Assembly (NCBI GenBank): GCA_002914845.1
Contig: JXTC01000038.1
Span: forward strand, 668,243 to 732,242
Direction of reading: 5' to 3'
DNA length: 64,000 nt
DNA from: Trema orientale
Taxonomy: Eukaryota > Streptophyta > Magnoliopsida > Rosales > Cannabaceae
Within the stretch, counting starts at the first letter, position 1. Each line of letters starts with the position of its first letter. The notes under the pieces were generated by a model. It was not told the DNA's origin. It saw only the letters and a program-made list of their open reading frames with translations, and ran no database searches. The position numbers and the translations under genes were made by a program. Of the stretch, positions 57,022 to 64,000 are shown piece by piece.

Positions 57022-57209
57022 ATAACACTACATATCCCAATTTTTATACCAAATTTTTTGTACTAATATGTAAGTTATCATTATCTAATTGGTGTATTAA
57101 AACTTACTACAAATAGATTAAACATTATCACCCATTGAGTGGTGACAAATTATATGCTACATGTATTGGTATTAAAATTTTGGTACAAAAGTTGGTACCT
57201 CAATCATAT
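57022..57209. mobile_element. MITE with TTTTGTACC-type ends (copy 2)
   Basis: Homologous over its length to 6330-6527 (shared ctaattggtgt, ttacaaatagattaaa, tgtattggtattaaaatt). Confidence 0.7.
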
Positions 57210-57890
57210 TAAAGCTAATTATATTTTAAATAGTAACAAAAGACATTCTTCTTTTATTTAAAAAAATTATTAACGCATTCTACACTAAAGAAAAAAAGCA
57301 TCATCAGTAATTACATATATAAAAATAACCCATGCTAGAAGTAAATAAATTAAAAATATCAATTAAAACTAATTAAAAATCTGAAATTAAATTCTATACA
57401 AAAATTAAATTTATATTATAGGCAATCCAAAATGTAAACAATTTAAACAACTCATAAAATAACATTATATTCTTATTCAAAAAATAATAATGATAATTAA
57501 ATTTTACAAAAATATTCATTCATATTAATTCAAATAAGAATTAAAATGACAAAAAAAATTAAGGAATTAAAAAGTAAGTAACAAAAAGTAGAAGAAAAAA
57601 GATAGTAATTTAAGATAAACTTAAATGGAATCTTTTTATCCCATGTTACACTCACTAACACTAAATTTTCTAACAAGAAATATAATTGAAATGGAAATAT
57701 ATATAATTGACCTGCTGTTGTAGGTCAGTTTTAAATTGATCAATAATACTCATCCATAAAGCAAAAGCAAAAGCAAAAATACTCATTAAAAACTCTACCG
57801 GTTGTGATTCTTTGTTTCCGGAATATTCTAATAGCACACCATTCAAATCTTGCACAATAATAATAACGTATTTGTGTATATATATATATC
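57210..57890. other. Unit C backbone, very AT-rich
   Basis: Poly(A)-rich, no gene. The minus frame 57670-57954 overlaps a conserved noncoding block. Confidence 0.45.
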
Positions 57891-57901
57891 GACAATTAGC
57901 A

Positions 57902-57997
57902 GCCATTAAATGCTTCTTAATTTTGAGATTGCCTTCAGTTCTAGAATAGGCCATTAAATGCTTCTTAATTTGGAGACTGCCTTCAGTTTCAGAATAG
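57902..57997. repeat. 48-bp tandem duplication
   Basis: gccattaaatgcttcttaatt begins at 57902 and again at 57950. Unit A has a single copy near 15547, so the duplication happened in unit C. Confidence 0.75.
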
Positions 57998-59564
57998 AGC
58001 TCCTTTCAGTCTTAACAGCAAGTTATCAACTAGAAAAAAAATTCCTTTTAGCCGATAATTGTTAATCTGACCAAAAACCTTCTTACTCCTAATAAATCTT
58101 CTGCCTCTTCAGCAGTACTCCATAAGAAGTACCGTCCAGAATATATTTTATAAGTAAAATGATTCGAAGTGTCTTCATAATCATTGTTCGTGTTTTTCTA
58201 TCATAATTTATAAACAACAAAAATTAAAGTATTAAAGGCATATAGTTCATTAATAGCCTCACAACCGTAATTCATTCATAGCCTGATCACAACCACAAAT
58301 GCCACGCACCGTGGTTTTTTCCTTCTTATATACAACGACATCATTCACAGGTCTTGGGACACCCAAATAACCAAGGAAATAAGTTCCCAAAAGTACGTAC
58401 TAGGTTATATATATGGATCCTAAAAGAATATCCAAATAAAAATCGAAATCGTTATTGTAATTAACTAATTGGCCTAACTTTTTAGATTTTTTAGAATGAT
58501 GAATTGACATCCACAACGATTTACTTGACATTGGTGGTGTATGCATTCCTCCTGATTTTTGACAAGGAAATAATTGAAAGGGTACTACAAAAAAAATAAA
58601 AAAACGCGAGAGGGAAGAGCGAGTATCCATCAAAGAATTAAAAGTGTTCCTACAGGTTAACACCTCCAGCGCACTCGATGTTGACCATAAACCCATCACA
58701 TAAAAGGTAAACACGACCCTACATAAACATTGAATATTATAACAACTTTTAATCACAACAATTTTCTGAAGTGTTGACTATTTAGTTCTAAGAGAACTTC
58801 TTTCTAGTGTATTTTTGTTTACGAAAGTATACACGGTGATAAAATTATAAGTCGTTAGTTCAGGAACAATAAACCTTTTAGCGAAAACATGGTGTACAGT
58901 ACTTTTTGGTGATTAATTATTCTTCTAGTAATAGAATTTTTAATCTATTGTTACAATTTACTTCGGATTCGGATGTAGACCTGTCCGCAGAAAGCCTACA
59001 GGGAGGCGTATGAGCGGCGAGAGGAGAGACTAGTGGTACAAATTCTATTATGTATTGTAAAATATTTTTATAGTAAACGTAATTAATGTAAAACGAAGCC
59101 ACATGTAACAGTAAAAAAAGAAGAACCAATTTTATACAGAAACCATGCATCAGTGGCAGGGAGCAATAACTAAAAAATAAATTAAACGATAAAAAGGAAT
59201 ATTTCGTAATGATTAATCTGGATTACTAGTAGAAGCAGGGGACCATCGCAGTGGAATCCCACTGAATTAATGCACCTGTTACCATAGGCGGCAAGCTTGG
59301 TCAACAAACTTACCACGTAAATCCAATTATTTAGAAAATGCCCAACTAGGAAAGTAAAGTTATAACTTAATAAGATACCAATTAATTTAACAACGATCAT
59401 AACCCACAATTACGTCTCACAAGAAGAAGTGCCAGCCGCATTTTTCCCCGCTTATCATCGGTTGCATTTTATTCTTATTATTATTATTAAACACGTAAAA
59501 TGTTATTAAAAGCTTACTCTCTAAATTTTTAAATTTTTAGTTGAGTCCACAAGTTAAAGAGTAA

Positions 59565-59711
59565 TGTTAAGGGCACTTAACACCATATGTGTCAATATGT
59601 TATATGTTAATTATAATTACACTTCAAGTGAGACCCAATTTATTAATTATAAGCACTTAATAATAATATTATATCTCATATGGTGTTGGATACTAGTAAT
59701 ATCCCATAACA
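59565..59711. mobile_element. MITE with TGTTA-AACACCATATG ends (copy 1)
   Basis: Left tgttaagggcacttaacaccatatg and right catatggtgttgg...cataaca form imperfect inverted repeats. Homologous to 63104-63278 (shared gttaattataattacattc-like core). Confidence 0.6.
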
Positions 59712-60034
59712 ATAAGAAGAGTTTGTTAGCACTCCTCAAAAGTCCAAAAGACATGACCTCCCTTAACAAATCTTTGGGGCATGTTTAAATGCATAAAATT
59801 AATATTTGGGGAGTTGAACTTCCCATCAATGTCAAAATATTTAGCCTAAATTATAAAAGAAAAATGGTAAATCTTTATAAAAGAAAAATGGTAAATCTAT
59901 CGTCATTTTTTTAAAAAAAAAAGAACAACAAACAAACAAACATTGACGTGGTATTTAGGTTGGTGGAATTAAATAGTATAATAATGAATAAGAATAGGAA
60001 TAGGAATTCCCATCATTTTGTTGAATTAATGGAA

Positions 60035-60715
60035 GGGTAATTATCATTAAAATACTCTCTATTTTGAAAAAATGTGAAAAAAACCTTGTATTTTTTGGAA
60101 AATCAAAATAAGTACTTTCTATTTAACAAAAATTATCACTAAAATACCCTCTGTTTTGAAAAAGTGTAGAAAAAAACCCTTTTATGGTTAAAAATTCAAA
60201 ATAAATACTTTCTATTTGAATTATCATATCATTTGCTATCTTTGACCACTCAAAGGTTTCAAAAAAATTAGTAAAATTAATATTTTACTTATATTAATAT
60301 TATTTTAAGAAACACACCACACTTGAAAATAAAGGGAGGGAAAATACACATGGTCTAAAACCTCTTAAAAAAAAATCTTATATCCATTGTTGTGGTACAA
60401 ATCTAGAAAAAAAAAATCTAAAATTTTTGAAAATTTCCCAAATAGAAGGTATTTATCTTGAATTTTTAATAATATAAAGATTTTTTTTTACACTTTTTTA
60501 AAACAGAGGGTATTTTAGTGATAATTTTCGTTAAATAGAAGGTACTTATTTTGAATTTCAAAAAATATGAAGTTTTTTATTCATATTTTTTCAAAACAGA
60601 GGGTATTTTAATGATAATTTTTGTTAAATAGAAGGTATTTATTTTGAATTTTAAAAAACACAAGATTTTTTTTCATATTTTTTCAAAACAGAGGGTATTT
60701 TAGTGATAATTTCCC
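60035..60715. mobile_element. Mutator-type MITE whose arms are built of about 92-bp modules
   Basis: Ends GGGTAATTATC and GATAATTTCCC, flanked by perfect 9-bp repeats ttaatggaa (60026-60034, 60716-60724). In the right arm the word cagagggtatttta occurs at about 60504, 60596 and 60688; the left arm has two inverted copies about 99 bp apart. Unit A near 21220-21240 is the empty site. Confidence 0.85.
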
Positions 60716-61600
60716 TTAATGGAATTGTATAGAATAAAGTTTGGATTTGCCAAAATATCTTGCTTTTAGATATATAGGCAGGTAAATACAGAAAATTGAA
60801 ATTTAAAGTATTGACTGAAGAGTGGAATTAGTATTCCTAAATAGAGTTTTTTATTCCTAATCAATTAAAAAAGAATTAAAATTTCTCCAAGAGAGATTGA
60901 ATTACGGTTTTAAAGAACCTATATTTGTTTATCTAAAATCTAAAACAAACAATATAATGGAATTTTAATAGGAATGGTTATTCCTTCTCAAAATCCACAA
61001 TATCAAATTAAATATGTCATAACAAAAGTGGACCTCATACCTCCAAATTTGTGTGTAGGTCCCCTCTAGTATGAGAGCTAAACACTAGAAGTGTCTTATA
61101 GTATTTTATTTTATATTAGGTGATTATCATTATCACTCTTCTTTTTCGCTCTCAACACCTATTATAAAGAGAATCCTCATAAAAGTTTTCAAAATCCAAT
61201 AAATTATTTTCACACACCCTTCGAAAATATTTTTTAATTCAAGAATTACATTGTGAAAAGAAAGGAAAATTTTCACCCATAGTTTACTATTTTCCCCTTG
61301 TTTTGAATATTTATCCTTTTCTTCTACATTTTTTTTCAACATTTATCTTTTTATTTTCTACTTTTTTTTTAATATTTATTCAATAGTTGGTGTATAATGA
61401 CAAATGAAACTTTTCTCCCTTTTGAAACCCATAAAAGTTTAATATTTGGTTATCCTGGATTATAACTTACATTAAATTTTGACATGTTAAAATTTAAGGC
61501 ACAAGCTAATAAATGTTATATCAACTATGTGGAAACTATGTCAAAGGAAATAAGGTCTTGTTGCCATTTTTTTTCTTTATGAATAGGTTTATTACCTAAT

Positions 61601-62997
61601 ATATTAGTATATATGTATATTAATCGTAGGGTACTTTTGTAAGGAAAAATATTTAATTATTCTATAAAAAATTTTATAATAAGTTGTGCTCTAACAAAAA
61701 TAAATGGGCTCTACTCTTTCTCACACCCCCTTTGAGATTAGAGCATTATCAATTTTGACCCTCTTTTAATACATGTGATTAAAAAAAAAAAAAAAAGAGA
61801 TAACCTATAAATAAATTTTTAAAACTACGACTTTTATTACCATATCATTTAATATAAATTTCGAAGTTCTAAAATTACCCCTGATATGACCCCAGTCAAA
61901 AATTTTCGACCAAGTTGAAAAAGTCAAAAATGAAGAAGGCAATACCATGAAGGCGATCGACTACGTTTTTCTGTAGATAAAATATTTAACTACGGTCAAA
62001 ACTAGACAAAATTTTCTACCGGTAGCTTCAACTCCAGTCGAATTGTTCAAGTATAATCAAACTATTATTTGAAGGTAGTCGAAAAATTTGACTAGAGTCA
62101 AAATTTTCTGACTACTGATCAAAAATCAATTAGAACAACTGGGAGAGAAGGTAGAACAAGTTTGACTACGGTCGAAATTATTCGACCTAGTTGAGCAGAG
62201 GTGCCACTGTGGTCGGGATAGGGACCAGTGATAGTGACAGAAGTAGTTTGGAATTTGTTGGAGAAGAATGTATTTTAGGGTTTATTAGAGAATAGTGTAT
62301 CCAAATAATTGTATATGTGTGACATGGTAATGGAGGTTAGTTCGGAAAATATTTATGAGTGAGTCTTTTTTTTATCATCTTAGTTTATTAGACCTGCTAG
62401 GTGTAAATTCTCTTTTGAGATTTGAAAGATTAAAACTTTTAACAATATTTTATTTTTAATTCCTTCAATTTCATTTTTTCCATATAGAACTTGCACTTCC
62501 CAATTTATTGTTTAAGGTTAGAGATTTCCTTTCTTGCTTCCCTCATTTTTGCCTTTTATCTTAAAAAAGTTGGAGTTCCTAAGATTTTGTCTATGCTTTT
62601 TGAAGAATTATTATTATATTAACAAACTCTCAAAAACAAAAAGACCATTCTTGAAATTTGAGATGTGTACATTGAAATTAAAACTTAAATTTTATTCTTT
62701 TGATGTTTCTATATAAACTTTCCTAAGATGACTTAAAAATATCAAAATGCCCCCATATGATCTTCCATGCATTTTAATGATTTTTCGTTTTCTTTTAACA
62801 TAGGGCATTTTGATCCAAAAATGATAATTTTGTAGAAACATTAAAAACAGAGGATAGTTTTCTACTTAATTAAGAAATATTGATCAATATCCCCTATCTA
62901 AAAATGATGTGGCAAATTGTTTTCACCTCCTAGAAAATCGATACGTTATTTAAAATATATAATTAACTGATTTTTCTTTCTATTAATACCGTTAGAT
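61601..62997. other. Unassigned AT-rich spacer
   Basis: 62030-62170 contains repeated gtcgaaaa/gactacggtc words in both orientations, possibly the core of a degraded foldback repeat. No gene recognised. Confidence 0.4.
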
Positions 62998-62998
62998 T

Positions 62999-63017
62999 CC
63001 CCCTCCCCCTCCCCCCC
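62999..63017 (-). other. C-rich/G-rich tract, potential G-quadruplex
   Basis: The plus strand reads C5-T-C5-T-C7, so the minus strand has G7-A-G5-A-G5. That supplies four or more G-tracts with one-base loops, in otherwise AT-rich DNA. Confidence 0.55.
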
Positions 63018-63103
63018 GGTGGACTCTTCGGTGGTTCAACGGTCAATCTCACAATTAATTTTGGAAAAAATAAAACCTATTAGCAAGCCATTATTGGAAG
63101 AAT

Positions 63104-63278
63104 AATGCTATGTGGCACCATATAGTACTCAATACTATATAATATTTTAGCCTGTTATTAGTTAATTATAATTACATTTCAAATGGGGCACATGTGGAAC
63201 CAATTTATAAATTAGAATCATTAATAAGATACTGATATATTATTATGGTGTTGAACACTAGTGATGCCCCATAGCATT
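63104..63278. mobile_element. MITE with TGTTA-AACACCATATG ends (copy 2)
   Basis: Left aatgctatgtggcaccatat and right complement aatgctatggggcatcacta form about 40-bp imperfect inverted repeats. Homologous to 59565-59711. Target duplication uncertain. Confidence 0.65.
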
Positions 63279-63431
63279 CTCTTATTAGAATGATGTAGTA
63301 AAAGAGAGGAACGAGGAAAATGCGAAAGTCTCGTGATTATGATTTTGGGCTTAGCTTCTCTTCTTTATTCCCTTTCTCTATGACCTTCTTTGAGAGAGAG
63401 AGAAAGTATATATATCGAGTGTTTCATCAAT

Positions 63432-63669
63432 TGTTGTATATCCAAATTTGCAGACTTGAAGGATACTGGGATTCTTTCTCAGTTTAACTTGCCTCCAAGG
63501 GCAAATTGAAGAAATAGTTTTTTTCTTATTTTTGATTATGAAAATAGATTACAATTTATAGGACTAATTGTAATCTCCTAATTTATGACAAATATTTCCT
63601 AATTAAATAAAGGTATACAATTATAATATTTTGTAATAAATTCTGATTGATATACAGAATATTTCAACA
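63432..63669 (-). repeat. 3' LTR of a minus-strand Ty1/copia element
   Basis: On the minus strand the LTR begins TGTTGAAATATTCTG right after a polypurine tract (TTGAGGGGAAG, 63670-63680), which fixes its start at 63669. The end at 63432 (…ATATACAACA) is my best guess because it restores a TG...CA pair; the LTR could extend further left. Confidence 0.6.
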
Positions 63670-63676
63670 CTTCCCC

Positions 63677-64000
63677 TCAAGTTGGTGCGTAGATATCTAT
63701 CATGCCTAACTTGTCCACAAATTTTGAAAGTGTGCGATTTGAGACTGCTTTTGTGAGAATATCTGCCAATTGTTCTTCTGATCGAATTTTCGGTAATTCT
63801 AGACTTTTTTTCTCCAATTTCTCTTTGATAAAAAATCGATCAATCTCGACATGCTTTGTTCGATCATGATGAACTGGATTATGACCCATATCACGAGCAG
63901 ACTTATTATCACAGTATAACCGGATTGGCTTATTTGATAAATAACCCAAATCCTGAAGAAGAAGATTTAGCCACAATCCTTCACAAACTCCAAGAGCCAT
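63677..64000 (-). pseudogene. Ty1/copia RNase H C-terminus, cut by the window edge
   Basis: The frame runs in from beyond 64000 and ends at 63677, just before the polypurine tract and LTR, as expected for the 3' end of copia pol. It contains the RNase H motifs LYCDNKSA and NPVHHDRTKHVEIDRFFIKEKL, then LADILTKA. It is open through the visible part (107 codons), so this element may be better preserved than the others. Whether it is complete cannot be seen. The initial Met shown by the frame is internal to the domain. Confidence 0.85.

Larger units (their letters stand above)
51310..61600. repeat. Paralogous backbone 'unit C'
   Basis: Collinear with unit A (anchors listed there). It contains its own insertions: two PIF-type MITEs, a solo LTR, two Mutator-type MITEs and others. 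Homology fades near 61560-61600, where unit A proceeds into the lipase 3' flank; no lipase follows here in the window. Confidence 0.8.

Overview
The window looks like a gene-poor, transposon-rich stretch of a flowering-plant (probably eudicot) nuclear genome. The evidence is strong AT richness, plant-type LTR retrotransposons (Ty1/copia and Tat/Athila-like Ty3/gypsy), dense MITEs with plant-type termini, and one intronless plant class-3 lipase gene. I cannot name the species. No rRNA, credible tRNA, CRISPR array or organellar gene was seen.

Only one intact host gene is visible: a phospholipase A1-II / DAD1-like lipase on the minus strand (22039-23337) with a TATA box at 23428-23436 and a likely poly(A) signal near 21953. 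Almost everything else is repeats. Left part (0-8 kb): an inverted duplication carrying a hAT-type MITE, a 12-bp minisatellite, a minus-strand copia LTR with a canonical primer-binding site, and hAT-type MITEs. 8-23 kb ('unit A'): a low-copy backbone interrupted by MITE clusters, a MITE nested in another MITE, two solo LTRs and a very long hairpin MITE, ending in the lipase. 24-31 kb: MITEs and a 2.1-kb solo LTR with a perfect target-site duplication. 31.68-38.05 kb: a copia element with paired LTRs and a 5-bp target duplication but a broken gag-pol. 40.4-50.5 kb ('unit B'): backbone fragments around a solo LTR and a 6.1-kb Tat-like gypsy element (43094-49169) with intact ends and a gutted interior. 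51.3-61.6 kb ('unit C'): a second collinear copy of the unit A backbone. At the right edge, a minus-strand copia element runs out of the window.

The main larger structure is that units A and C, and fragments of B, are paralogous. Lipase-downstream sequence recurs at 50.23-50.48 kb, yet only unit A keeps a lipase in view. I infer an eroded tandem array of a lipase-bearing segment. The unit comparison also supplies 'empty sites' for several insertions, so target duplications of 3 (TAA) and 9-10 bp can be read directly.

The retroelements appear to be diverse and mostly dead. Five LTRs with matching flanking 5-6 bp repeats stand alone (solo LTRs). The copia element has lost its standard primer-binding site and protease glycine. 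The gypsy element has lost its protease, the reverse-transcriptase YVDD box and its integrase, although its two LTRs differ by only about a dozen bases, which suggests it moved in trans after being gutted. All percentages and counts here are by eye from the sequence.
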